DNA from: Ixodes scapularis | Taxonomy: Eukaryota > Arthropoda > Arachnida > Ixodida > Ixodidae | Direction: 5' to 3' | DNA: 64,000 nt | NCBI RefSeq assembly: GCF_016920785.2 | Contig: NW_024609881.1 | Span: 49,322,710 to 49,386,709 of the forward strand | Part shown: positions 31,270 to 42,719 of the stretch, piece after piece | Position numbering within the stretch: position 1 is the stretch's first letter | How the letters are laid out: each line of letters opens with the position of its first letter | Translations under genes and position numbers: made by a program | The notes under the pieces: model-generated | The model's input: the letters and a program-made list of their open reading frames with translations, nothing else | The model's database searches: none | Told to the model about the DNA's origin: nothing

Positions 31270-33480
31270 ATACAGAGTTCTATATTACAGATGCAAACCT
31301 TAAACGCGGTCAGACAAGTGAACAACGAAGAGGGCAACTGCAATGAGGGACTCGGAATTTCCTTGTTAGCCGTGATACTGCGCCAAGACAACGCGATGCC
31401 TGACTGGCTATGTGCAAAATATGTTGATGAAAATCTATCTTGGAGTTCTTTTGAACACCAAGATCGCGTCCAAGAGATAGACGGTATATCTGTTCTTTGG
31501 AGAGGTTATAGTTCGACACTATGCTCCCGTGTTTTCTGGTGATTGACATGGCCACACTTTTCTTAAGATTAAGTTGTAGTCGATTTGTTTCGCACCACTA
31601 CTCAATAGGACATACTTCGTTTTCTGACAAAAAGCACTACTGCACATTATCAACCCTGTTGAACCATTTCAATTCATCGGCGTGCATTAATGCTTTTGAG
31701 CTGTGCACCTACGACGGCAAGTCTTTAATGAACACAAAAAACAGCAACGGCTGGGGGGCACACCTGATAAGGATACGAACGGCCCAGACAAACAATCTTT
31801 AAAAAAAAACTATGTTGATTCTGGTGGTTGTCCAAGCGGCTTGCAAAGCATGAACAATAAGTAAAGCATACTTTTTTATTTATTTTATTTTTACAAAAGG
31901 AGTTTTGTGAAACCCTTTCAAAAGTCTTTTATACATCGAAATAAATTGTGTCAACTTTACCACGGTTGTCTACAAAAGGGCCGATATATCTAAGAAAAAC
32001 TAAATTTGTCTGGATTGATCTACATTTCGGGAAGATATATGCTGCGATGGTAATATTTTCTGTTTAGTTGTTCAGCTGTTCATCAATGGCCATTTTGAGA
32101 ACTTTCGAAAAACCGCACAAAATTGACACAGGGCGAAAGTTTTTCACATCACATGGATAACCATATTTAAATAGTTTGATGACAACAGACCTCTTTTACC
32201 AGGAAGAAAACGCGGCGCACCGCAACACCAAATCGTAGACACGAGTTAAAGCGGGAACAAGGATTTCAGCGCATTACTCGATAAGGAAGATGGGAATACC
32301 ATCACAACCTGTGGAAAGCTTTGACTTCAGCTTACACGCAAGAATAAGAACCTAATTTTCTGTTATACATTGATAAGCCGAACGGTCAGAACTCTTTTTA
32401 AAGTTGAGAACCGCAGAAGTGCTATCCAAGTGAAGAAAAGTGGAGATAAAATGCCGAGCGAACATTTCAGATGCTTCTCGCAATGTACGATAAAGCTTGC
32501 CGTTCATTTTCAGCACCGTGGCGCTGACGTTGTTTTCCCTTGTTCGCACACGACGCTAAAACACGTTGCGGTTACTCTTTAATGGTTCCAGGCGGTCCTG
32601 ATAAAGTATCTCGTCCCGAACATGAAGTTTCTTAACTATCCTTCTACAGACTAAGAATATAGTTTCTTATGTAGATTATGGTGGCGTCGCTTCTTGCACA
32701 TGTAATATTTCAAATCTACGGAAATGTAAGTAGGAAATTCGGTCTGGACTGCCTTTGGGTATAAATACGTTCACAGCTGCCTTTATAATCGTCATCGGCA
32801 TATCGACTGAAGCGTCGACGTTCTTGATGCTGGAGAAGCCGTTCAAGTCAGGGCTAAACTGTCGTCAGTGCAGACGACGGTATAGCCCCGCGTATTCGCC
32901 ATAGGCATATCTAAACTTCGCCCCTGCATGGTCGCATGCTCTGCAGTCGGAATTACAAGAGATAAAGAAAACGGTAGATGAAGCTTGTGGATTGATACAA
33001 GCGTGTCGCATGCCTGACCCCCATGAAAGACAGAAACATTAATTATTACCAAGTCTAAAATATTTCCAGCAACATTTCTTTATTGTATTAAGCTGAAAGA
33101 GTTTGTTAAAATTGACGAACTCAAATAGGAACCGTGCTTTTTTCACGAATGCGAGTACAGTAACTCTGGATTAGACCAGCTGACCAATCGACCTTATGAA
33201 GATTCAAGTGACCATAAATATGTACTACCTTGTAGTTAGAAAAATCTACATCGTTGACGCGATCTGTGAAATCCTCTACAAAAGCGCGAGTATCTGAATT
33301 AGGTGAGAAGTAGTAGCAACCTATGAGGCAATTCGAGCCGTCAGGCATAGGCATTTCAACCCAGACACATTTTTCGTACGTCTCGAGGCGTCCTTTTCTG
33401 ACGGCCCGGCATAAATAAAAATTTACACTCTATGACGACGCAGTTCCCATTCTTATAGTCTTTTGAGTGTAATTCCGATC
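31270..33480 (-). mobile_element. CR1/Jockey-type LINE remnant (endonuclease-RT)
   Basis: On the minus strand, frames in order give the endonuclease (WVEMPMPDGSNCLIGCYYFS, then VHIYGHLNLHKVDW, where the GDFN motif has decayed), a linker (VLKMNGKLYRTLREASEMFA), the early RT (CDGIPIF, then NFRPVSILCGFSKVLKMAI), the catalytic-loop region (HADELKWFNRV, where HADD/YADD is expected, about 31,690) and the thumb (WCETNRLQLNLKKSVAMSI, then DLGVQKNSKIDFHQHIL). Many stops and frameshifts are present, and both the 5' gag-like ORF and the 3' tail are absent. It is an old dead copy, distinct from the LINEs at 43 and 56-62 kb. Confidence 0.75.
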
Positions 33481-34591
33481 CTCCCTGAAAGGCGAATACT
33501 GGTCTGGGAAGTATGGAGCGCCCGTGTTTGTCTTCTATCTTGTGTACGTCTTTTTAGCGCCTTTAACCATGGTTCAGTACACATCATATTCGGAGTCCCA
33601 AACATTTGCGAAGAACGCCGCACTTTTTGTACTGAAGTCCCTCGTATATCAACAGTAGAGGAATTTGTTTTCCGCGACGATACTGTGGGTAGTTACGGTG
33701 ACATCATAATCCTCGAAAAATCGCGAGGGCCACAAAAATATTGTAAAAGGGGCGGAAGACGCAGCCGGCATGCCACATCCCGGGTTTCCTTACAATATCA
33801 AGCAGTCATTCGTCCAGGGCGACGTGGAACGAATTGTACGAGTGATGCCTTGTTTTCAGTCTCGTACATGTCTCAGGTCTTTCCCCAACGAACCCCGCGA
33901 GAAGTTCCTGCTCTTCAGACGCCCTGGTGCCGGGAGCCATTCCAGAAAATGAAAGTCCTCTGGCCTCCGGCGTCTTTTGCGCGACTTGGATAAAGTGACC
34001 AGACGTCCCGATTTAGCCGGGACAGGTCCCGCTTTTCCCGCCGTGGTCGCGTTGTCCCGCCAGGGTGCTCGTGGGTAATTTATACCGCTTCGGCTCTCCC
34101 GAATTGCGAAGAGATAAAAAGGGAAAGGATCGTACAAGAGAGAGAGTGCTTTTTCTGATCAATAACCAAGATATGCTTGGCAGAGAAGACGCCGATGCTA
34201 AAGGTTAATTTGCGTATGAATTGTGAACACGACTATACACATATTATTCACAAAAAAAGGGACCACGACCATTCGGAAGACTGAGAACAAAACTGCAAAG
34301 AAGACACTTAAGCCTACTTACGTGTAGGAAAGCGAAATAATTCCTACACACAGCGCATTTCTACAAGCAGCGCGTCACATCTTCCTTTTTCACACGGCGA
34401 CGATGCACCTGCGACGCTGTGCTCTTCTTTTTGTTTTATCTCCGAGGCGCGTCCGCTTTGACCTTGAGCGGCCCCGCTGGCTTCCGCGACGTGCATCTGA
34501 TATGACGCGTCTCAGCAAATGGGACTTTAGGTGCCGTTTTGCTCAGCCAGTGGGAATTTAGGTGCCGTTTTTCGCTGCTATATAGACAACG
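33481..34591. other. No gene assigned
   Basis: The plus-strand frame 33,463-33,993 has no recognisable domain and overlaps LINE-derived sequence on the other strand, so it was not called. Two direct copies of TTTAGGTGCCGTTTT(GCTC) lie at about 34,527-34,570. Confidence 0.3.
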
Positions 34592-34677
34592 GCTACAGAC
34601 ACCGCCGGCTTCGCTCCATATGGAGCAAAGCCGGCGGTGTCTGTAGCATTCACTGTCCTATATAGGACAGTGAATGC
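34592..34677. repeat. Adjacent double palindrome (A-A'-B'-B)
   Basis: Palindrome 1 (34,592-34,647) has 28-bp arms with one mismatch, centred on CCAT|ATGG. Palindrome 2 (34,646-34,677) has perfect 16-bp arms, centred on CCTAT|ATAGG. They share GC at 34,646-34,647. Neither has a spacer. Confidence 0.95.
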
Positions 34678-34679
34678 TT

Positions 34680-35425
34680 TCGCAATAAAAAATATAGGCT
34701 GCTTGAAGTAACCAGGCTCGATCTCAAATGGACCGTTAAAATCGGCGCCTGCACGTAGCAATCTAAACTTTTTTGTCAAAACTGTATTTCATAGGTCGGT
34801 TTTATCCTGTAATATTACAAAGCCTGGCTCCCTTCCTTTAAAAAATAAGGTTAACAAACGTGCCAGGGTCAACGGCGGAAGTTGGCGCAGACGACCAAGT
34901 CGAGTAGCATGTATTAATAGATGGCGTCGGCGGAAGGTGTAGCCGACCAGCGAAATAAAACAGACGACACGCACACGAAATCCGTCGGCACCCAAAAGCG
35001 CCGTCGTAATGCACCGACGCTTTTTTTTTTTTTTACTTTAGGGTTTGTTTTTATTGCTTGCGTTTTTTTTAAAGAAAAGGTAGAATTACAAAAAAAGATT
35101 ATGTTATTTTTAATAGACCACATTCGTCGCGAGCACTCTCGCTGAGGAGGTAGCGCCATCTATCAATACGTGCGCCAAACGCGCCCCATCACTCGACTCG
35201 GTCGTGTACGTCGCCGTCCGCCGTTGACTCTGCTACGTTTTCTGCCCCATTTTGTTACAGAGAAAGAGCTACGCTTTGTAATGTTACAGGATAATACCGA
35301 CATGAGAAATACACCTTTGACAAAAAGTTTAGATTGCTACGCGCAGACGCTGATTTTTTACGGCCCATTTTTGATCGAGTCTGGTTCTTTCAGCCACCCT
35401 ATGCATTATTTCTTAAAAATAATCC
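34680..35425. mobile_element. Large foldback element, about 250-bp arms
   Basis: The left arm (AGGCTCGATCTCAAATGG, CACGTAGCAATCTAAACTTT, TATCCTGTAATATTACAAAG, GTCAACGGCGG, ATTAATAGATGGCG) is mirrored at 35,145-35,425 (CGCCATCTATCAATACG, CCGCCGTTGACTC, TTTGTAATGTTACAGGATAA, AAAGTTTAGATTGCTACGCG, GATCGAGTCTGG). The loop (34,925-35,145) holds poly-T. Its left edge touches the double palindrome. Confidence 0.75.
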
Positions 35426-35994
35426 AACCAAATGTATTAGATGTGCATGCCAGAAACCAAACAACATGCAATTTACAAGGAAAAGAAATTCGCACGGTGT
35501 ATATATAAGATAATAACAAACGTGTAATTCGTTACCGAAATTAAAGTTTTCAAGTCTCGCAGCACAATATGCACAGCTGATAGGCCTCTACAGCCTCTGG
35601 AAATCCCAGATGACGGAGAGGAATGCCGACTCATCGCGTACAACTAAATACATTTTTCTAGAAGAAATCTCGAAGGCAAAAAGTGCTTACGGAGCTCGCC
35701 AACCGAAACCTGAATGTTTTTTTTTTGTTGGTGTTTGATACGCGCTTAGGAGTTTTAGATTTTTCATATTTGGAAATGGTCGAGAATGTTGCTTACTTAG
35801 AAACGTTGTTTGTTAGGGTCTGTGAAGTGGCGAAAATGCGCTCCAGTGCCATGGTTCAGAAAGTCCATTCCTCTTAACTTTTCATATCATTTCAACCACT
35901 GTGTGTATAACCATCTGTTCACCTTCCTACCCACTAACCTAAATTTTGAGTGGAATCTTCAATGTATTAAAGACAAAAACAACAAAAAAGCTGT
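35426..35994. other. No gene recognised
   Basis: AT-rich sequence without arrays or inverted repeats that I could see. Confidence 0.3.
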
Positions 35995-36090
35995 GCGTAG
36001 CTCAGTTGCAACGCCATCGCTTCGCACGCAGCGTACCCAGGCCCAGTTGCCACAAACAGCGGCCGATTTCTTTTTTTTTTTTTTTTTACA
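35995..36090 (+). mobile_element. tRNA-derived SINE-like fragment with T-run tail
   Basis: GCGTAGCTCAGTTG resembles an A box (TRGCNNAGYNG) and is followed by CGCTTCGCACGCAGCGTACC and a CCAGTTGCCAC stretch where a decayed B box would lie, then a 19-base T run. The arrangement parallels 52,983-53,070. Confidence 0.4.
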
Positions 36091-36159
36091 TTTGGCAACA
36101 TCAATGACGGACGCAACATAACGCCAACTAAAACATCAAAAACGGCAGTCGCAACAACA

Positions 36160-36346
36160 ATGGACGCCATTTGGCGGGAAGAGCCCTTAACAACGATCCC
36201 TGTAAGGGTCGTAATACAAATCACCAACATTTCACTTCTTTCTTCCAGGCAAAGGAAGAAGGAGACGAGACGCTGCAAGTGGATCAAGAAGCTGAAACGT
36301 CTGCGTTCCGTAATCGAGAACCGCGGCAACTCTTTATCCCAAAATG
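36160..36346 (+). CDS. Candidate two-exon start of an acidic protein
   Basis: An ATG in good context (ACAACAATGG) begins MDAIWREEPLTTIP and meets CCT|GTAAGG at 36,202. After 47 bp, a pyrimidine-rich tract ends CTTCCAG and an in-phase exon (36,249-36,346) reads AKEEGDETLQVDQEAETSAF and continues RNREPRQLFIPK to AATG|GTACGT. Both donors and the acceptor are good matches. The intron would be unusually short, and no family was recognised. Reading through without splicing gives a different, basic product. This is a candidate only. Confidence 0.3.
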
Positions 36347-37119
36347 GTACGTTTCACTACCGCCAAATTCCGAATTCGCCGAAGCGAATTCGGCCGCGGT
36401 AACAAGCCTTAGCTGATTGATATGATGATTTTAGGAAAAGCACTGAAAGGGCGTGAGATTTACGTAAGAACAAATATACTACCCCTTGAAATGGAGTGCA
36501 ACACACGCCCTCGTAGTAACTGGTAGCCGCTGAAAAAATACGACTGGGCCGGGGTTCTGTTTCGGAACCTCTCCAAGACAAGCGGAAAACTCTACCAACT
36601 GAATTAACCAGGAGCAGTCTGTCCGTAGAGCAAACGTGTATTAGCAGTTGCCACCGGGCATTATTGAAGCCATCGCGAGGGGGAAATGAGACGTTTATGA
36701 CTGATATAATGTGTTTATCAGACAGATTTTTTTTAGCGGCTTCCAGACGGCTAGAAGACTCGAGTTACGCTTCATTTCAGGAGAAAGTCAATTGATTCTT
36801 ACTTAAGCCGGAGGTTTTTATGTTTATTTCTGCCACCCGGGACCCCTCTCCGGGATGTTTTTTTAGTGCCTCGTCAACTATGAGAACGTGCGAGAATTTC
36901 AGTTGCTACAAATAGTCTTGGATCGCGCGTAAAGTGAAACAATCTGTAGTATCACTTTTAATATTTTAGTAACATAAAAAAAAAGAAACATCGACTTTCG
37001 CTGGAATTTTTTAAACGTTCTAATATGCATACCGTTTATAGGCGTTCTCGCCCCAGTCCTTTTGCGGGCAAGGAGGCCACTGAGGCCGAGTCATGGATTC
37101 CCATGTGAAATCACAGTCA
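36347..37119. other. No gene recognised
   Basis: A 10-bp-arm hairpin CCGAATTCGC-CGAA-GCGAATTCGG lies at about 36,370-36,393. A-rich and T-rich runs occur, with no coding signal. Confidence 0.3.
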
Positions 37120-37410
37120 CGTGGCATGGTGTCACATCAGAATCACTTGACATCCTGTAACGTCACTGTTACGTACCGTCCAGTCGCGTTGTTAGTGACA
37201 TCACGGCGTCAAACAACGTCATGACGTTACAGAGTCACGTGACTTTATGGCGTCACGGAAGTCAGCGTGTCCCCTGACGTTACATGACGCGACACCGTGA
37301 AAGTATGATATCACGCGGCATCATGAGCTCACGTTACACATGACGTCACAGTGTCACGTGACGTACGATGTCATATAGCGACACGTGCGCCACGGTATCA
37401 TGTGGAGCCG
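37120..37410. repeat. Array of TCACGTGAC / ATGACGTCA-type words
   Basis: Over about 290 bp, CACGTG, TGACGTCA and relatives (TCACGTGGC, AACGTCATGACGTTAC, GTCACGTGACTTTATGG, ACATGACGTCACAGTGTC) recur every 10-25 bp. It resembles the CRE-like array at 250-450. Confidence 0.6.
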
Positions 37411-38516
37411 TGGTGTGACGCAAAGTCGCATGAAATTTGTGTTCTTATGCATTTTGGCGCCCTTGGGATGACGCCATAATGTGAAGTAACGCTTTGACTT
37501 CATCGAGGCTGCATGCCACGAACACACGACCTGACCCATAAATGCTGTGCGCACGGACTCGCTTGCTCGTGCCCCTTGCTTTGAAACAAACCTACGTAGC
37601 GCAACTGGTTGTCCCGTGAGAGCTCGTTTCAAGCCTAGAGCTGTCCCTTGAATTCCACGTGGTGCTCATGACCTACGGGCGTTGCTTTGACTTCGAATAT
37701 CATGTATAAAATTATGTATGCCTTGCCGGAAGGTAATTTCAATCCACACTTATAGGATTCCTGTAACGAGGCTTATTTTTGTTTATAAAAAGAATTGATT
37801 ACTGCACTTTCCGATTCATATGTCGGAATTTTGTATATGTGGCACTCCGCCCATTAACATGTGTTTTCGCAAAAAAAAAAAAAAAAAAGTTGGTATATAA
37901 GTTGCACCTGTGCATTTTTATGGTGGGCGCCGCGAAACATCATTAAGAAGCCTGATTATTTCTATTGTGATCGCAATATATGCAAAACGGAAACCAGTTT
38001 CAACATTGTCGTCAACGAATCGGAAGACGAATATAACCCCTGCGACAAATTCACGCAGTTAAAAAAGTTTGGACAAGAAAATTAAACGGGTAGATTATTC
38101 TTGACGTAGAATGTTCATAGGGTACTTAGTATTTACATCAAGATTCACACTAGTCAGAGCTGTAGTAATTGCGATAATCAATTAAATAATGTTGATCATT
38201 TTCATCTGGCGACCAAACAATACTGACCAATTTGGTCTTATTCATGTTACCTTTAAACCACGTGATGGTTATGTGTACACCTGAACGCCCTCTCATTCTA
38301 CGGACCCCCATGCTGGCCCAAGATTGCCTTGTCATGGCACGATCGCACCTAGATCTCCCGCTTCCTGGCTACTCCAACGCTACTCTTGGTCTCGCCTCAT
38401 TGCCTTTGGACCTTCCAACCAGCATGCACGTGCGGGATCGTCGAGGATAACAGCGAGTTTGTTCGTGGTATGCTCTCGTCGTCGCTGGAGCTTGTCGCCA
38501 GCGGGTCGGAGTCAAA
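37411..38516. other. No gene assigned; flank of secreted-peptide candidate
   Basis: A poly-A run lies at 37,870-37,888. The 38,290-38,516 part is moderately GC-rich and could hold the 5' UTR of the next candidate. Confidence 0.3.
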
Positions 38517-38663
38517 ATGACCAGCTTCCTAAATCTCTCGATGACAATCACTCTCATCGCTGTTGCGACCAGTGTCGAAGACTCCGACGAAGCGAACGAC
38601 GCTGTAAATGTCAACGCCTCTGAACCACGTGCTCGAAACGCGGAAGGTGAACAAGGACGCTGA
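38517..38663 (+). CDS. Candidate small secreted peptide (48 aa)
   Basis: The ATG in GTCAAAATGA starts MTSFLNLSMTITLIAVATSV, a convincing signal peptide. It is followed by the acidic EDSDEANDAVNVNASEPRAR and NAEGEQGR before TGA (38,661-38,663). An NAS sequon (N-glycosylation) is present in the mature part. A possible donor GAAG|GTGAAC at 38,646 could mean the exon continues elsewhere. There are no Cys residues, so it is not a knottin or Kunitz type. It could be a salivary or haemolymph peptide, but no homolog is recalled. Confidence 0.35.
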   Translation: MTSFLNLSMTITLIAVATSVEDSDEANDAVNVNASEPRARNAEGEQGR

Positions 38664-39947
38664 AGCGAGAGACACCGAGAGACTCTTGTCTGGAAGTGCA
38701 TGGCAGGGGACACCACGGATTAGGCGAGGTGCGTCACCGATTCACCAAGCATGGTGGCCTTCACAAATGGGGTGGATCCGAGGGTCCTGCATAATAATCG
38801 ATTTATATACAAAATTGTCGCCCGGATTACAAAACAAGTTAAACGAAAATAGAGACGCATATATTGGGTACTAACTGTAGTTATATTATATTTTGTGATT
38901 GGCGTGTCCTAACACTTTTTAGGCCCATACGCGAAGCAAACAAAAACACAAATCAAGTATGCAATTGTATAAGACGCACCAATTGAAAGCTTGTCAAAAA
39001 CCCTCAACTTATACACCGGAAAATTTAGTATAATGTATATAGTTTAACTTCCAGTTCATGATGCTCAGTTGTGTCCTTCGTCTGAACCCTCCTGCAACGG
39101 CCCCTTTCTTCTAGTGCTCCTGCGTTCTTTTTGGTACCCCCACAAAAGGGCTGCAAGCCCTCCCTGAGTGTCCAAGGGTTGTTTGACTGACTCAAATTTA
39201 TTTTGCGCACCTCTGCCTAAATTTATATAAAACCAGTCACAGCGATTAAGGTCTTCACAAAAGCCAGGCAGCATAATAAATATTTAAATTTAATATTTAA
39301 TATGGAATGAATATTTTCACGTGCCACTGACTTTGTGTTCTTGATTGGAAGGATGTACAGCATGCTTTTATTTTTTTTTGTAATATTCTGCACAGTTGTT
39401 TTAAGTAACCATTCAATCGCAATGCTTTGTTGCATTTTTACTTACAGATTATTGCTTTACTAATTATTTCCTTGCATTTCCTTTTTTTTCTTTCTCCGAT
39501 GTTTTTTTGTTAAGCAGTGTAAGCGAGAAGCAGGGCCCCAGCAGACAGAGCAAATCTGCCGTTTGCCTCGCTACCCTAAATTTTGTGGCTGAATAAAAAA
39601 ATAAAATAAAAAAAATAAACAACATACATGGCTTGCACGTGGTGTCACCGAACAATACCAATGGTGATTCCTGCTCATGATGTTCGCTGAGCAGCAAGGT
39701 CCTTCAGAATGCCCGCTGTTGTGGCGGTCAGCGCGAGCCATGTGTAGATTATACTTTCTTTACAAACAAGTTCGCGTATACCTAAACCAGGTGTGGCACT
39801 GCTCGTGCGCACCAATTGTATTCGATTGAGGTTAAACGTCCGCGCATGCGCCGGTACCGACAGCAGCACTACCGGAGCGGATTGACATCACAACCGCTCC
39901 TTGGCGTGTGGACTGGGACGTAAATATACACTTTGGACTCGTTTCAG
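38664..39947. other. Upstream region of the BTB gene
   Basis: AT-rich sequence with T/A runs near 39,370 and 39,595. Just before exon 1, CTCGTTTCAG (to 39,947) looks like a splice acceptor, so the true first, non-coding exon and promoter may lie upstream here or outside the window. Confidence 0.35.
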
Positions 39948-40201
39948 ATGGCGCCATATCACGCTGCTTTGGCCAGAGGGTCCGAAAGAGACGATCTCGC
40001 TTTCTTGATGGAAGCAAGACACACCGACGTGGAGTTCCTGATGGAGAATGGCACAGACCCGCCCCAGACCTTCAGGGCTCACAAAACGCTTCTTGCCATG
40101 CGGAACGAGGTCTTCGAAGCCATGTTTTACGGAACTCAGTCTGAAAAGCTCCAGTATAGCATCAGCAACCTACGTACAGATGGATTCTTTACTCTCCTCA
40201 G
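39948..40201 (+). CDS. BTB-BACK protein, exon 1 (BTB/POZ domain)
   Basis: The ATG directly after CGTTTCAG starts MAPYHAALARGSERDDLAFL. The BTB/POZ domain follows: HTDVEFL (beta-1), FRAHKTLLAMRNEVFEAMFY (the most conserved helix pair), then DGFFTLLR before the donor CAG|GTAAGG (40,202). The 84 codons plus two bases join in frame to exon 2 at 54,207 (AG|G TAC, Arg-Tyr-Leu-Tyr). BTB domains dimerise and recruit cullin-3 E3 ligase; proteins of the BTBD1/2/3/6 type combine BTB, BACK and usually a C-terminal PHR domain. The joined product would be 306 residues. Expression is not provable from sequence, but both exons lack lesions. Confidence 0.75.
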
Positions 40202-41454
40202 GTAAGGACGATATTAATATTTAGGGTGAAACAACATTGTCTTATGCCACGCCAACATTGCTACAACAACTCAGTTTGGAAACTGTCATAGGAGCCTAGC
40301 TTTCGAGGAGTGGCTCCCCCCCCCCCCCAACGCGTACTTCAGAAACGAACTATATTAGAGTGCCTGAATGTTGCCGCTGGCTATGCCTTTCTACAGTGGC
40401 GAGAGCCTTTGCTGGAAAAGTGCCGCCTCTTCCTGACTGCAGCCACAGTTTTGCCTCATGCCTTCTGACCGGCGCCGACAACAAACGGACAGTTGACGGG
40501 ATGCCTGACGTTGCAGGTTCTCACAGTTACGCTGTGCCATTTCACAAATGATAATGCCCAATACCTGCGTAAACAACTCAAACAGCTGCAGGGAAAGGAA
40601 GGCAAAACGGCGTCTCTGCTAGCAGAAGACAGTGTTGCCCCAATCTGGGATGGCCGCCAGCCCCAAAGCATTGATGCACGCACAGAGTAACTGTACATTG
40701 GCTCTGCTTGCAGGACACTCCGCTCGTGGAACACTACGCTGCGTTCAATTTTAAATTCATGATTACGCATACACAACTCAAAAAGAAGTGCGTAGGCGTA
40801 TTCTTATTAATCTTTCGCGGAAACGCTTGCGTATACTTTATGTTTAAAGGCTGGTTTATACAGCATCGTTTTCTTACGTTACGTAAATGTCTGCGAATCA
40901 TTCGTGTCTTGGGTGTCGCGTGCCAGGCAATCTCCTTAAAGACCGACGACCAGTTCGCGCTTTCCACTTTTCGGCCGCTTCCTCCTCTCCCTCCTACCCT
41001 TTCCACCCACGCCCGCCCCTCTTGGTCCCTTCTTTCCATCCTTCGCTTCCCTCGCCCGAAGGCGTGGAGAGGAAGGTCTTCTGCCTTGCGGAATCTCGAG
41101 TCTGGTCGTCGGCCTTTAAACAGGTAGCCACAAAAATCAATATTGGTGTGTGTATGTTTATACAGCCGAAAGTTAATCTGCCTTAGTGAGCGTGTGGTGT
41201 CGCAGCTGTGGATGAGCAATTTAGCCAGTGTGATACAAACGCTGGGCTGGGGACCTTAAGGTGCATCGCGCAGTAGTGATATACGACCGCTCGCCGGTAA
41301 GCGTGTACTTGATCGCTTGGACCTTCAAGGCGGCGAGGAAAAAAAAAGAGGGAGAAGAGGACATTCTAGCAACGATAGACGCCCTACCAACGGCGCTTTC
41401 GCCTGATTGGCTGGCTCGTGGAGATAGACGCTGCCGCCGTCAACATAGGCGACT

Positions 41455-41655
41455 GTTACTACGACTTGTACGTAATCCGTTACAAGTAACGAAATTACTT
41501 GTATTCCCTTACATTTATCGGTAATTTGGTAACGGAATAATTACATATTTTCTAGAGTAATTTTAAAGTAATTCCCTTACATTTTTGACGTAACGGATTC
41601 CTTGTAATCCGTTACATTTTTTGGCAGAATCAACCGCCGCCCTGCCCCCATTCTA
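41455..41655. repeat. GTAACGGATTAC low-complexity palindromic patch
   Basis: Words such as CGTAATCCGTTAC, AAGTAACGAAATTAC, GGTAACGGAATAATTAC and TGTAATCCGTTAC fill about 180 bp in both orientations, making the patch self-complementary throughout. The same vocabulary fills 44,395-44,535. Confidence 0.65.
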
Positions 41656-42492
41656 AAGTAAGGTTTTTTTTTTCTTTTTTCGTTTTTGTAAAGTCGGGCG
41701 CAGTGACACTGTCACGGGAATCGACCAGCGCAAAGGGGGGCTTGGCACTCTTCACTTCCTCAAAGCCTTGTTTTGCAACACCAAGCCCCTGATTCTATCA
41801 TTTTTTTAGACCCTAACATCAATGTAACAAAATCCAAATAAACAATTCATAAAAAAAGGGGGGGGGGAGGGGGCAAGTTATTTCCACTCTTTTTTAGTCC
41901 CTTTGTTTTTTCTTTGCCATCGAAGACGGGGAGAGGAGGACACCAAGTGATTGTGCGCCTCTTCGAGAAGCTCGAGGCACTGAAAAGAATTAACAATGTC
42001 CTTCTCGGATACAGTGGCTACGACCATTTTCATAATGTCACAACAGGAGATAACGCTCCGTCTACCCTACCCTTTTTGTGAGTCAGCTTTTTGCGAGCAT
42101 TTAGAAAATGGGAACAGTCTTCCTTTCTTCTTATTCCTGTTTTGCCCCAGCAGGACGCATCTTACCTCAAGCAGATAATATTACAAATAAAACATAATGG
42201 TGGCTGACGTAGACTTGATATTCTGGGCTTGAGGAGAGAGCGAAATTCGTGAGTGGGGCCATAGCGCGGCTTACTTAGTACTCTACACTTTGCTGTCCGT
42301 GGCATCAGTGAACGTCTATCTGGAAAACACCGGAGTAAACTGCAGTCGGTTCGTGCTCCGTGCGTTTTTGAACGGCTCCAAGAAAGGTACACACGGCGAA
42401 CGTGCGTTTACATTTACCTGTTTTAACCGACGTTCTAATTATATGTTGTTATGAGTGTCCTTCTTCTTTTATTACTTATATTTCTATACTGG

Positions 42493-42591
42493 AAACTGTT
42501 TTTTATTCCCCAACGTCTCGAACTGTTCAGTTCGAGACGTTGGCGAATAAAAAACAGTTCGAGCCACACGAATAACGTGTGGCTCGAACTG
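42493..42591. repeat. Adjacent double palindrome (A-A'-B'-B)
   Basis: Palindrome 1: 42,493-42,525 against 42,528-42,560, spacer TT, 31 of 33 pairs. Palindrome 2: CAGTTCGAGCCACACG (42,555-42,570), spacer AATAA, then the exact reverse complement (42,576-42,591). The second starts inside the last six bases of the first. Confidence 0.95.
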
Positions 42592-42719
42592 TTCAGAACC
42601 AAAAGAAGAAGAATATCGAGCCAAACCTTATTTATTATTTAATTATCACCTTACTCTTACAACTCTGTTCTGCTATTGATGACTTCTACAGCTTCGCGAT
42701 TTAGAGAATGGAGAATTTT

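Noticed and set aside
33463..33993. 176-residue plus-strand frame
   Set aside because: Partly antisense to LINE-derived sequence; no domain, signal or splice support.
37861..38085. 74-residue plus-strand frame
   Set aside because: It starts in a poly-A run; no recognisable domain.
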